From assembly GCA_947500525.1 (NCBI GenBank), contig CANMSH010000001.1:1-64000 (forward strand): a stretch of 64,000 nucleotides of DNA. Direction: 5' to 3'. The notes beneath the pieces were generated by a model. It was given only the letters and a program-made list of their open reading frames with translations. It ran no database searches and was not told the origin of the DNA. The stretch is from an uncultured Flavobacteriaceae bacterium (lineage in GTDB: Bacteria; Bacteroidota; Bacteroidia; Flavobacteriales; Flavobacteriaceae). Of this stretch, positions 49,468 to 59,100 are shown piece after piece. Position 1 is the first letter of the stretch. Each line of letters opens with the position of its first letter. The position numbers and the translations under genes were made by a program.

Positions 49468-49845
49468 TTATTCTTTTGATTCATAATATTTAATTGCAGC
49501 CGCTCGAATCTTCTTAACGCTTTCTAAGAACTCTTTTTTATCCTCTGTATTTCCTTTTACTTTATAAGAAACTTGAGATTTTACGCCATTCGACATTTTT
49601 TCTCCTTTACAGATAATTTTAAATGAGAATTCATCTCCTTGAGCAGTTTCTCCTATTAATTCTTCAATAGTCTTTGTGGTAAACGTAGATTTTACTTCTT
49701 CGGCCGAATCTACCACTACTTCTATTTGAAGGTTTTCCATTTTAATCTCACTACTTGAGGTTGTCGTTTTTCCTTGTAAGGATTGGGTTTGACCAAAACT
49801 AAATGTGATCATCAAGAGTGCTACTACTTTCATTAAATTTTTCAT
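49468..49845 (-). CDS. Small secreted protein, first gene of the GLPGLI operon
   Basis: From the ATG at 49845, the 125-residue product has a signal peptide (MKNLMKVVALLMITFSFGQ), followed by a beta-rich domain (MENLQIEVVVDSAEEVKSTF, FSFKIICKGEKM, VSYKVKGN) and a C-terminal helix. An ATG at 49878 is in frame but adds a polar leader before the signal peptide. I do not recognise the family. It is divergent from the histidine kinase gene and shares the promoter region with the GTTAAC boxes. It probably works with the GLPGLI proteins. Confidence 0.75.
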   Translation of the reverse strand: MKNLMKVVALLMITFSFGQTQSLQGKTTTSSSEIKMENLQIEVVVDSAEEVKSTFTTKTIEELIGETAQGDEFSFKIICKGEKMSNGVKSQVSYKVKGNTEDKKEFLESVKKIRAAAIKYYESKE

Positions 49846-49905
49846 GTGTTCTATTGTTTTATAATTAGTATGCCACAAATATCACTATCATGTTTCTATT
49901 TTTAC

Positions 49906-49931
49906 GTTAACCAATGTTAACGTGTGTTAAC
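49906..49931. promoter_or_regulatory. Three GTTAAC boxes with 10-bp spacing between the GLPGLI operon and the kinase operon
   Basis: GTTAAC occurs at 49906, 49916 and 49926, exactly one helical turn apart, in the divergent intergenic region. OmpR-type response regulators bind tandem sites of this spacing, and the kinase/regulator pair starts 40 bp away. The same box pair occurs at 63556-63571. Confidence 0.55.
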
Positions 49932-49958
49932 CGATTAGTATTCTTGAATTTTAACATT

Positions 49959-49966
49959 TACTTTTG
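49959..49966 (+). promoter_or_regulatory. Putative -7 element of the kinase operon
   Basis: TACTTTTG matches TAnnTTTG, 4 bp from the ATG at 49971. Transcription starting at the usual distance would give a leaderless or very short-leader mRNA. No -33 TTG is seen, which fits activation from the GTTAAC boxes. Confidence 0.4.
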
Positions 49967-49970
49967 AACC

Positions 49971-51509
49971 ATGAATGACAATCGTTATAGATACATATTG
50001 TATACCATCGTATTGGTAATTATAGCCACCATTGGTATTCAAATCTATTGGAATTATAAAAACTATTTGACTAATAAACAACAATTGGTCAACGATGTTC
50101 AGGTTAGTTTAGATAAGGCTGTAGATGATTATTATGCCGATTTAGCTCAAAAAACAACTCTTGGTTTTTCATTTAATGGTAAAGGAAAGAAAGGGCTGTT
50201 CGATGAGGGTAGTTCATTCACAAAAATCCTGAAGGGCATCGATGATAAAAAAGGCACTTTTAAAAATCTTGATTCTATAGATGTTCATACATTAAAGGGG
50301 GTAAAAGTATTTAGAGGTTTTAAGGCTGATTCGATGATGCAAGCTCACAGACGTGAAAAAAAACCTATTTCTGTAGATTCTTTAAAGTCTAAGTTAAAAT
50401 CAATAAAAAAAGATAATGACTCATTAAACCTTTCTAAGATAGAATTATTGACCTCTAAAGTTATCGTCTCTATTAATAATGATAGTCTTGATCTTAAAAA
50501 AGTTGATAGTATTTTGAAAATTGAACTCTCGCGTAAAAATATCTTAGTCGATTATAATTTAAAATATCGAGAAAATACTCACATCTATGTATTTCCAACA
50601 GATGATCTTGATCATCACAATGACTCCATAAAGTTGCCGGATAATAAATCACTTTACGCACATTCTAAATCGACTTTTCTTCCCTCAAATAGTGAACTTA
50701 ATATTAGCTTCACCAATGAAACCAAAATAGTATTAAAACGAATTTTAGGTGGGATAGCTATTTCAACGCTCCTGGTTCTAGCAGTCATTAGCTCCTTATT
50801 TTATTTATTAAACATTATTAAACAACAAAAGCAACTCGCTGAGGTGAAAAATGATCTTATTAGTAATATTACTCATGAATTTAAAACACCAATTGCTACA
50901 ATAAGCGTTGCTTTAGAAAGTATTACAAATTTTAATAGTATCGAAGATAAAGAGAAGACGAAAAAATATATCGATATATCTTCTCATCATTTATCTAAGC
51001 TCAACGTTATGGTAGAAAAACTACTAGAAACCGCCACATTAGACAGTGATAGTCTAGAATTAAACAAAGAAAAAATTGAGCTTGTCAACTTGCTGACTAC
51101 CTTGGGCAATCGATATCAAATCCAACATCCCGAAAAAACAATCCAAACGAGTTTCAAGATTGAACAATTGCATACGCATGTTGATATTTTTCATTTTGAA
51201 AATGCTTTGAATAATATTTTGGATAATGCAATTAAATATGGTGGTGACCTTATTACAATTGATTTAATTCCGCATAACAAGAACTTCGAAATTGTAATTT
51301 CTGATAATGGACAAGGAATTAGTACTATGCATAAAGAAAGAATTTTTGAAAAATTCTATAGAATCCCCAAAGGAAATAGACACGATGTAAAAGGGTTTGG
51401 GATAGGGCTTTATTATACAAAAACCATTATCGACAAACATTTGGGAACTATCAATTTGGTTATGAACAATTCGTTAACGTCTTTTAAAATCACTATGCCA
51501 AATGGCTAA
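49971..51509 (+). CDS. Sensor histidine kinase
   Basis: The 512-residue protein has a membrane helix at about 8-27, a periplasmic sensor of about 225 residues with a Lys/Asp/Ser-rich coil, a second membrane helix at about 258-283, and the HisKA box ISNITHEFKTPI with phospho-acceptor His302. The ATPase boxes N (NNILDNAIKYGG), G1 (DNGQGIS) and G2 (GFGIGLYYTK) follow. The response regulator gene overlaps by 8 bp. The divergent envelope operon is a likely target. Confidence 0.95.
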   Translation: MNDNRYRYILYTIVLVIIATIGIQIYWNYKNYLTNKQQLVNDVQVSLDKAVDDYYADLAQKTTLGFSFNGKGKKGLFDEGSSFTKILKGIDDKKGTFKNLDSIDVHTLKGVKVFRGFKADSMMQAHRREKKPISVDSLKSKLKSIKKDNDSLNLSKIELLTSKVIVSINNDSLDLKKVDSILKIELSRKNILVDYNLKYRENTHIYVFPTDDLDHHNDSIKLPDNKSLYAHSKSTFLPSNSELNISFTNETKIVLKRILGGIAISTLLVLAVISSLFYLLNIIKQQKQLAEVKNDLISNITHEFKTPIATISVALESITNFNSIEDKEKTKKYIDISSHHLSKLNVMVEKLLETATLDSDSLELNKEKIELVNLLTTLGNRYQIQHPEKTIQTSFKIEQLHTHVDIFHFENALNNILDNAIKYGGDLITIDLIPHNKNFEIVISDNGQGISTMHKERIFEKFYRIPKGNRHDVKGFGIGLYYTKTIIDKHLGTINLVMNNSLTSFKITMPNG

Positions 51510-52185
51510 TCCTATTAAAATATTACTTGCCGAAGATGAAGCTTCATTAGGGCTAATTATTAAAGAGAGCTTAGAGACTAGAGACATTCAAGTTCTATTG
51601 TGTAATGACGGTGAACAAGCGTTACAAACTTACCAAAATGATACTCCAGAGTTATTGGTCTTAGATGTTATGATGCCTAAAAAAGATGGGTTCACATTGG
51701 CCAAGGAAATTCGTGAATTAGACGATACTATTCCGATTATTTTTTTAACGGCTAAATCTCAAACCCAAGATGTAGTTGAAGGTTTTACTATAGGAGGTAA
51801 TGATTACTTAAAAAAGCCTTTTAGTATGGAAGAACTAATTGTACGCATCCATAATTTGCTCAATAGAAGTAACGTTCAAAAAAAGGCAGATATACTTCAT
51901 ATAGGTCAGTTTACGTTTGATTTTCCTAAGCAAAAATTACAATTTAATGATGAAGATACTGTGCAACTCACTCATAGAGAAGCACATTTATTATTTCATT
52001 TAATAAAAAATAAGAATGAGGTGTTAGATAGATCTCTTATTTTAAATAAACTATGGGGAAATGATGATTTCTTTAGCGCTCGTAGTATGGATGTATTTAT
52101 TACCAAACTTCGTAAGAAATTAAAACAAGATTCTTCGATTCAAATATTGAATGTAAGGGGGTTTGGGTATAAGTTAGTTTGCTAA
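51502..52185 (+). CDS. OmpR-family response regulator
   Basis: The 227-residue protein has the receiver domain LLAEDEASL, LLVLDVMMPKKDG with phospho-acceptor Asp55, LTAKS and KKPFSMEEL, and an OmpR/PhoB-type winged helix (QLTHREAHLLFHLIKNKNEV, RSMDVFITKLRKKLKQD, VRGFGYKL). Its operon mate is the histidine kinase. The GTTAAC boxes in front of the operon are candidate sites for it. Confidence 0.96.
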   Translation: MANPIKILLAEDEASLGLIIKESLETRDIQVLLCNDGEQALQTYQNDTPELLVLDVMMPKKDGFTLAKEIRELDDTIPIIFLTAKSQTQDVVEGFTIGGNDYLKKPFSMEELIVRIHNLLNRSNVQKKADILHIGQFTFDFPKQKLQFNDEDTVQLTHREAHLLFHLIKNKNEVLDRSLILNKLWGNDDFFSARSMDVFITKLRKKLKQDSSIQILNVRGFGYKLVC

Positions 52186-52235
52186 AAATTTGCCGTGTTT
52201 TTCTTACTGTAGCAAAATAGTAGATCTTTACTCAA

Positions 52236-52769
52236 TCATTCAATCAATTCGTAAATTGCAGTTACCTGACGATCATATTCGCCATAAGACCCATCTTCGT
52301 ATACAAAGGATTCTCTAAATAGAAGTTCTTTAGGATAGGTAATCGTGATTATTTTCTTGTTTTCCGATAGTGTTCCAGTGAAGTTCACTTCATCAAAAAA
52401 AACATTGATAAATTTTACGGTGTCGCCATCTAGTTCAAATCCTAAACGAAAGCCTTCTCCTATTCCGCAGGAAACATTCTGTTGTGGATTTCCTTCATCA
52501 TCAAGAACAACATGAGCCATAATAGATTTATTAAGAGGGTTCGAAACCCTCTTCTCTTCTACATCGAATAAAAGACTGCCAAAACAATTCTTTTCTATTA
52601 CCAAATCGTTCGAAAAAATTCCATCATCATTTAAATCGACACGATGATTTATTAAATAACTTTTAACCTGATAGTTAAGACCATCCAAGCTAAAATCATT
52701 AGTATCTTCATCTGAACTACAATTTAATAGTACAACACACAAAGCGGTAATTAATTTTAGTTTTTTCAT
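52236..52769 (-). CDS. Lipoprotein of unknown function
   Basis: The 177-residue protein has a lipobox LLNC with Cys17, then CSSDEDTND, consistent with export to the periplasm or outer membrane. An EF-hand-like VDLNDDGIFSNDL at about 45-57 could bind calcium. The rest is beta-rich. No domain is recognised. Stand-alone gene between the response regulator and dusB. Confidence 0.75.
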   Translation of the reverse strand: MKKLKLITALCVVLLNCSSDEDTNDFSLDGLNYQVKSYLINHRVDLNDDGIFSNDLVIEKNCFGSLLFDVEEKRVSNPLNKSIMAHVVLDDEGNPQQNVSCGIGEGFRLGFELDGDTVKFINVFFDEVNFTGTLSENKKIITITYPKELLFRESFVYEDGSYGEYDRQVTAIYELIE

Positions 52770-52828
52770 GTCGACGTTTTCTCAAATATAATAATAATCC
52801 TTAAAAAATACTTTTATCTAAAAAACTG

Positions 52829-52836
52829 TATTTTTG
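52829..52836 (+). promoter_or_regulatory. Putative -7 element of dusB
   Basis: TATTTTTG matches TAnnTTTG, 16 bp upstream of the TTG start. The mRNA leader would be about 10 nt. Confidence 0.45.
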
Positions 52837-52851
52837 CAAGAAATTTGATTT

Positions 52852-53844
52852 TTGGTTAAAATAGGCGACATAGAACTACCTGATTTTCCATTGCTTTTGG
52901 CTCCTATGGAAGATGTAAGTGACCCTCCGTTTAGAGCATTATGTAAAGAGCAAGGAGCGGATGTTGTATATACTGAATTTATTTCTAGTGAAGGTCTAAT
53001 TCGCGACGCTGCCAAGAGCACTATGAAATTAGATATCTATGAGAAAGAGCGTCCTGTAGGGATTCAAATTTTTGGGGCGAATTTAGATAGCATGTTGCGA
53101 TCAATAGAGATTGTAGAAAAATCAAATCCAGATATTATCGATATTAATTTCGGTTGCCCTGTAAAAAAGGTAGTTTCTAAAGGAGCTGGTGCTGGTATTT
53201 TAAAAGATATTGATTTGATGGTTTCTTTAACCAAAGCCATGGTTAATCATACAAAATTACCTGTAACTGTAAAAACACGTTTAGGGTGGGATCACGATTC
53301 TATTCGCATCGTTGAAGTTGCAGAACGCCTCCAAGATGTTGGCTGTAAATCTATTGCCATTCATGGGCGAACCAGAGCTCAAATGTATAAAGGTGAAGCC
53401 GATTGGAAACCCATTGCAGCAGTAAAAAATAACCCAAGAATGCATATTCCTGTATTCGGAAACGGAGATGTTTCATCACCAGAAAGAGCGCAGGAAATGC
53501 GTGATGTTTATGGATTGGATGGTGCCATGATTGGAAGAGCCACTATTGGCTATCCTTGGTTTTTCAATGAAGTCAAACATTTTTTTAAAACAGGAGAACA
53601 TTTAGCACCGCCAACTATTGCTGAACGCGTAGAAGTTGCTCGACGGCATTTACAAATGTCTATAGATTGGAAAGGAGATCGTTTAGGTGTTGTAGAAACT
53701 CGTAGACATTATACCAACTACTTTAAAGGCATTCCTCATTTCAAGGAATATCGTATGAAAATGGTAACCAGCGATGATGCGGCAGATGTTTTTGCTGCAT
53801 TCGACGAAGTACTAGAAAAATTTGGTGATCACCAGTTCGTGTAA
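52852..53844 (+). CDS. dusB: tRNA-dihydrouridine synthase
   Basis: The 330-residue protein has PLLLAPMEDVSDPPFRALC, FGCPVKKVVSKGAGAGIL with the catalytic Cys, PVTVKTRLGWD, IHGRTRAQMYKG and GDGAMIGRATIGYPW-type FMN/phosphate loops. It reduces uridines in the tRNA D loop. The start is TTG (52852); no ATG is available close by and the product then begins MVKIGDIELP as in relatives. It converges on the thioesterase gene with only 1 bp between stops. Confidence 0.95.
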   Translation: MVKIGDIELPDFPLLLAPMEDVSDPPFRALCKEQGADVVYTEFISSEGLIRDAAKSTMKLDIYEKERPVGIQIFGANLDSMLRSIEIVEKSNPDIIDINFGCPVKKVVSKGAGAGILKDIDLMVSLTKAMVNHTKLPVTVKTRLGWDHDSIRIVEVAERLQDVGCKSIAIHGRTRAQMYKGEADWKPIAAVKNNPRMHIPVFGNGDVSSPERAQEMRDVYGLDGAMIGRATIGYPWFFNEVKHFFKTGEHLAPPTIAERVEVARRHLQMSIDWKGDRLGVVETRRHYTNYFKGIPHFKEYRMKMVTSDDAADVFAAFDEVLEKFGDHQFV

Positions 53845-53845
53845 T

Positions 53846-54712
53846 CTATTTTTTCTTGGGTCGCATCAGTCCTTCTTGAGCTACTGAAGCGATAAGATCA
53901 CCATTTCGCGAATAAATATGTCCGCGAGCAAAACCTCGAGCACCAAATGTACTCGGTGATTCGGTAGTGAATAACATCCAATCATTAAAATCAAAATCTC
54001 TAAAAAACCACATCGAATGATCTAAACTCGCCATTCTAACATTGCCATGGTTTGCAACACTAGCATTGGGGTATAAGGTCGCCGCCAAAATATTATAGTC
54101 AGATATATAGGTCAATATTTGTTGTTTTGTAGCCATATCTAGATTTGAAACATCGCCTTTCAATTTGAACCACATATCCGAAAAAGGAGGCAAATCTTTT
54201 TTATCCATAGGATTTACAAGCATCGTAGGTTTAAATTCTACAGGACGTTCTATGGCCAAAAATTCTTTCAAACTAGTAGGTAAAAAATCACCATATTGAG
54301 CAAACATTTCGGCCCAACTCAACAATTCTTCGGGCTGCTTTATAGTTGATTTCATAGCTATTTGATGCTGATATCCATCTTCAACCATATGAAAAGAAGC
54401 TGCAAGAATAAAAATAACCTCATCTTTCTGTTTTGCCGTTACTCTTCTTGTAGAAAAGCTACCTCCATCACGCATGATATCAACTTCGTACGAAATTGGA
54501 ATCTCTAGATCACCCGCTTCCAAAAAATAACTATGTAAAGAATGTAATTTTCGTTGATTTGTAATAGTTCTATAGGCCGCATTTACAGCTTGCGCCAATA
54601 CCTGCCCTCCAAATACGAACGGACTTCCTATTGTTTTACTTTTTCCAGAAAATAAATGTGCATTTACTTTTTCTAAAACTAAAATATCCAATAATTCTTC
54701 AACCGATTTCAT
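53846..54712 (-). CDS. Acyl-CoA thioesterase II (TesB-like)
   Basis: The 288-residue protein has the double hot-dog TesB pattern: GSPFVFGGQVLAQAVNAAYRT, LHSYFLEAGDLEIPISYEV, FSTRRVTAKQ, and the second-half ASLDHSMWFFRDF (catalytic Asp) with ASVAQEGLMR (Gln). It hydrolyses acyl-CoA thioesters in the cytoplasm. Convergent with dusB, 1 bp apart. Confidence 0.93.
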   Translation of the reverse strand: MKSVEELLDILVLEKVNAHLFSGKSKTIGSPFVFGGQVLAQAVNAAYRTITNQRKLHSLHSYFLEAGDLEIPISYEVDIMRDGGSFSTRRVTAKQKDEVIFILAASFHMVEDGYQHQIAMKSTIKQPEELLSWAEMFAQYGDFLPTSLKEFLAIERPVEFKPTMLVNPMDKKDLPPFSDMWFKLKGDVSNLDMATKQQILTYISDYNILAATLYPNASVANHGNVRMASLDHSMWFFRDFDFNDWMLFTTESPSTFGARGFARGHIYSRNGDLIASVAQEGLMRPKKK

Positions 54713-54772
54713 ACACTCATTTTATACATTCAAATTAAATACAATTAGTTGGATAATACGTAAGAAAAAATA

Positions 54773-55318
54773 CTAAAACTTGAATTTAAATCCTATTAAA
54801 TACGTTCCTTCAAATTTACCAAAAGAAAGTTCCATATGTTCTTGTTGATAAGGGGTCGTAAACAAATAAGTACTCCCAATACCAATTACAGCACCCGCTA
54901 AAACGTCAATTACCTCGTGCTTATCAGCATTTACTCTGGTAAAACCTGTATAACTGGATAGTACATATGCTGGGATTCCATATTTCCATCCATAACGACG
55001 TTGAATAAAAGCAGCACTTTGAAAAGTTACTGAGGTATGCCCTGAAGGAAACGCGTTATTGTTTTCCATATTCGGTCGTTCTTTATCGATAAGCAATTTA
55101 AGTGTCATCGTTAGAGCGGCATTGGTTAAAAATCCTTTTGCAAATTGCCAAGTTCCTTTCGAATCATCTTTAATAAGTGTGGTTCCGAGAGCAACAGCTG
55201 GTAAGGCTACAAATAAAAAGTCTCCAGATCGCTCAACAGCTTTGTCTTGACAAAACATTCGTTGAGTAGATAAAAATATCATACCAAAAAGTAGCAACCT
55301 TTTGACAGAAAAACGCAT
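54773..55318 (-). CDS. PAP2-family phosphatase
   Basis: From the ATG at 55318, the 181-residue protein has a signal-like N-terminus (VKRLLLFGMIFLSTQRMFC) and the PAP2 motifs: KERPN for C1, PSGHTS for C2 and the Arg...His of C3 (TRVNADKHEVIDVLAG). It probably dephosphorylates a lipid phosphate in the periplasm. An upstream ATG at 55414 would add 32 residues in a region with no conservation, so the inner ATG is preferred. Confidence 0.88.
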   Translation of the reverse strand: MRFSVKRLLLFGMIFLSTQRMFCQDKAVERSGDFLFVALPAVALGTTLIKDDSKGTWQFAKGFLTNAALTMTLKLLIDKERPNMENNNAFPSGHTSVTFQSAAFIQRRYGWKYGIPAYVLSSYTGFTRVNADKHEVIDVLAGAVIGIGSTYLFTTPYQQEHMELSFGKFEGTYLIGFKFKF

Positions 55319-55523
55319 CGATTTAGCAAGATAGTTCCTCATAATAGCATAGTAGCATCGGACTTGTGCATGAAATGTAGCGTGTAAAAAGACGCTAACT
55401 TTTCTCATTAACACAGAACCGAATTTTAAATGTTGTTTTTAATTTTTCTCTGTTATAGGCCAAAATTTTAAATTTGGCAGTCTTTGTAAATAAACACTAA
55501 TCTTTCGGGTTTGCATTGATTAG

Positions 55524-56072
55524 CTATGTTTTATGCACCGTGTTAGGTACAGTATTTTTTAAATATTTTTCAAATTCTAGTTCGTATTGATTCTTATCAA
55601 ACCTAAATTCTTTTATTGGTTTTATTCCTTTACTTTCTATCTCTTCTTTATAATTAAAATCATCATTTTCATATGATTTATTTTCTATGTAGATAAAACC
55701 TTCATTTTCGTAAGTTATCTCTTTCCAAATTATCAAATCCTCTTCCTTATCTAAAAGAAATGAAATAATTCCACAATAATCAACTCCGCAATGACACCTA
55801 TAAAGTACTATTCGATTTGTTTCAAATTGATTAAATGGGGGCTGGGCATTTCCTAAAAAACGAGAGATAGCCCTTTGGTTAATTTTTGTTCTATCATAAT
55901 TAGGAAACTTTGATTTGTCAACTTCAAACGAGTCTAAATCAAAATCACAAAAAGCTAAATCAAAGCGATCAATATTCAACAATTTGGAAAGTGCTTTTCC
56001 GTCTATAAAAAAGTCGAAATCTGTTCTTTTCTCCTCTATCTTTACTTTTCTTATCTCAAAATGATTTTTCAT
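55524..56072 (-). CDS. Hypothetical protein with a cassette-like 3' end
   Basis: I do not recognise this 182-residue polar protein. The middle contains NRIVLYRCHCGVDYCG with a Cys/His cluster that could bind metal. Its last residues (NTVPNTVHKT) are read from CCTAACACGGTGCATAAAAC, which resembles the start of the cassette-like spacers in the integrative element. The region upstream of the ATG holds TTATAACATGTTAAGC in the opposite sense. It appears to be a single-gene insertion between the PAP2 and phosphoesterase genes. Confidence 0.65.
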   Translation of the reverse strand: MKNHFEIRKVKIEEKRTDFDFFIDGKALSKLLNIDRFDLAFCDFDLDSFEVDKSKFPNYDRTKINQRAISRFLGNAQPPFNQFETNRIVLYRCHCGVDYCGIISFLLDKEEDLIIWKEITYENEGFIYIENKSYENDDFNYKEEIESKGIKPIKEFRFDKNQYELEFEKYLKNTVPNTVHKT

Positions 56073-56128
56073 TCGTGCCTATTGTGCTTAACATGTTATA
56101 AACGCACTAAGTGGTTGAAGATTGTTTA

Positions 56129-59100
56129 TTAAAATCCGAATCCTATTTTAAATGCGAAACGCAGTCCATCATCACTATTAAATGCAGAAACATTTCCTGT
56201 CATCATATTGGCCACATTTACGAATAAACCTCCTCCGAATGAAGTATTCAATTCGTTATCATTAAAAGTTGTGTTGGACACTAAAGTATCGTTTACCCAA
56301 ACCTTACCATAATCGGCACCTGCATAAATACCAATATGAATAGGGAGTAATCCTGTTTTTAAATCGCTTAAGTTCCACCTAATATCAGTAGACTGAACAA
56401 ATGCACTTTTTCCGGTAAAGCGTTCATTTCTATATCCACGTAGGCCCGTTTTAGCACCCAAAAAAGCACCTTGGTAAAATTCGAAATCATCGCCCAAATT
56501 AAAATGTCCTCTTACTTTGGTTGCCAGTACTAACTGACCACTTGGAATTAATTTATAGTCAATACTTAATTCTGGTATCACATAGGCAAAACCTTTTGAA
56601 CTACTCACATTATTTTTATACCCTGTCAATAAATTCACCTCCATTCCTAAAGTTGGAAAAGCCTTATTGTCAACATTTTTAAAATGATAATTTGCTTCTA
56701 GTCCATAAAAATCTTGTTGATCAAAGACCGCATTCGGAACAACATCTGGCAATGCAACGAATCGACCTGATGTTCGATCTATTTCATTCGATTCATAGAA
56801 ACCAGAAAGTTTAAAACTAGCACCCAAATCTCCTCTCCAAATGAATGATGGGGCAATACTAAAAGTTCTAATTTTTACACGGTTATAATCTAGATCAACA
56901 TCTAAACCATCATTATCATTAGCCTCAGGGTTCGGCGTACTATTTCCATAACCGAAGAAATTGATAGCATAATTCGGGCTGTTAAAGGCAATATCAAGGC
57001 CTACATTTACTTTTCCAAAAACATTCGCAATTTCTCCGTTGTAGTTTATGTCATATCCACTTGTGGCGAAATAATACATGGCAGATAAGGTATGCCGAGC
57101 TGTAAAAGGATTTCTTTCAAAACCATATGCCGTGTAGGTATTTTTAAATCCAACTTTCAAACCATCATCAGGGTTTGAACCGATTGAAGGCACTAATTGA
57201 TTCAAATTATTCTTTATTTTTTTAAAGTCATAAACGTTTGATTCATAATCATCTCTTAAACGTATTCTGGCTTTTTTAGCTTCAGAAATGTCATTTTTCT
57301 TGCTTTTATGATCGTATACATAAATTTTACCTCCTTCAGGAATACGATATGTATCATTATTTTGCCCCCCTATAAGCCGTACTTTAATCTTAGAATTTAT
57401 GCCTTTCACTTCGAATATATCGTCATCATCTAACCCGTAAATCCATATTTCTTTTGTCTCATTTGAGTTATACGTTCTTTGATGAAAAACATCTGCTTTC
57501 TCTCCTTTTTTTATACGATGACCGGTCACCGTCACTTTACCTTTTCCTAGACATTCTATGCTAAAGAAATCATCTTTGTCGGTACCAGTAACAACGGCAA
57601 ATTTGTTGACCACTTCAAAATATCTATTTGAAATAGCTTGTAAATTTGTACGTCTTCCTTTTAACTTTCTTTTGATCTCATCAGTTGTCTTTCCCCGTAC
57701 TTCTTTCGGGAAATTCAAAAATGCCTCGTCAATTGCCGCATCTGTTAAATGATCTTGGATATATTTTACTTGACTATCCCAAACATCTTTACCTGATTCA
57801 TTAATCAAGGCCATATCTAAGGGATAGGGTTCTACGTTTACACCTTGAACATCTTTTAAATCTTCATCATATTTACGTAACAATCGTGCACCAGGAATTA
57901 ACGTCACGGCCGAACCTAATAAGAAACCGTCAGACATAATTGAAAAAGCCTGATCTCTATCACGTGGCATTGGTCGATATACTGTTTTTCCATTTTCCTT
58001 AAATCTAATCCAACGCCATTGATCTTCATGACGATCCCAATCTCCTATTAACATATCAAACAACCTCGCTCGAATATAAGAAACCTCATCTATGACAAAA
58101 TCTTCATCTTTATGCAACTTTGCTAGGATATCATCGGTACTAATTAACTTATTCGAAAACCCAAAACTTGCCTTGTCTCCATGATCATCTGAAGCACGTT
58201 CTTCAATCATATATAATTCGTCTCCATAGTCATCATTATAGGCGCCTAAAGCTTGCTGTTTCGGTACATAAAATAATTTAGGGTTTGTATGATACACACC
58301 TACAGCATCTGACAATTTTCCAATTACAAAAGGAGCATAAGGATGAGAGCCTGCAAAAACATCATATAATAGATCTTCGGTAAATGTATTATCGAATTGA
58401 CCTTCAACATATTGATCTTTAAAAATCGTTGCCTGTAAATATTGCGAAGGATTCTTTTTCAATGCCCTAAGTACGTACTCTCGTCCTTCTGGATCTTTCA
58501 TTCTTAAAGATTTTGACTGATTTCCACCACCACGTCGTACTGGTGTTAAGCCTCCATAAAGTGTATCTAAATTTACCGCAGGCACCTCTACTTTTGTACT
58601 AAAGTATTTTCTGTAGCGTTCTCCCCATAAAAATTTATAAAAGTTGCTTTTCTTCGTTTGCTCAGACGTATAAATTGAAGCTTTAATTGTTCTCGGAAAC
58701 GATGCCGCAAATTTTGGTAAATCTTTTTTAGCATTCTTAGCAAACACTTCAGCAGTGTAGACAACTTTATCTTCTTTGACCGAATAAAATGCTACCCTAG
58801 ATGAACCATCTTTCAAAATATCTAGTTGGGCATACCCAGAAGTTCCATAAGAAAATTTTCCATCGCCAATATTTCTTGTTCCGCTAACTTTTGAGCCAGC
58901 ACCACTTATAATTTGCGGAATATTGTCCTGTTTTAAGTATTGAAGACTATGCTCATGACCAGAAACAAAAACTACTTTATCATTTTGCTGAGAAAGCGTA
59001 ATTATTTGTTTTCGAAACTCATTATATCTTTTGTGTTGTAAATCGGCCGGTGATACACCACTAGTCTTACGAAGCACGTTTTTTAATGTTCCTAAAATTG

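Noticed and set aside
52801..52900. Start of dusB at a different codon
   Set aside because: The nearest alternative TTG (52846 region) reads into a stop; the TTG at 52852 gives the family's usual N-terminus.
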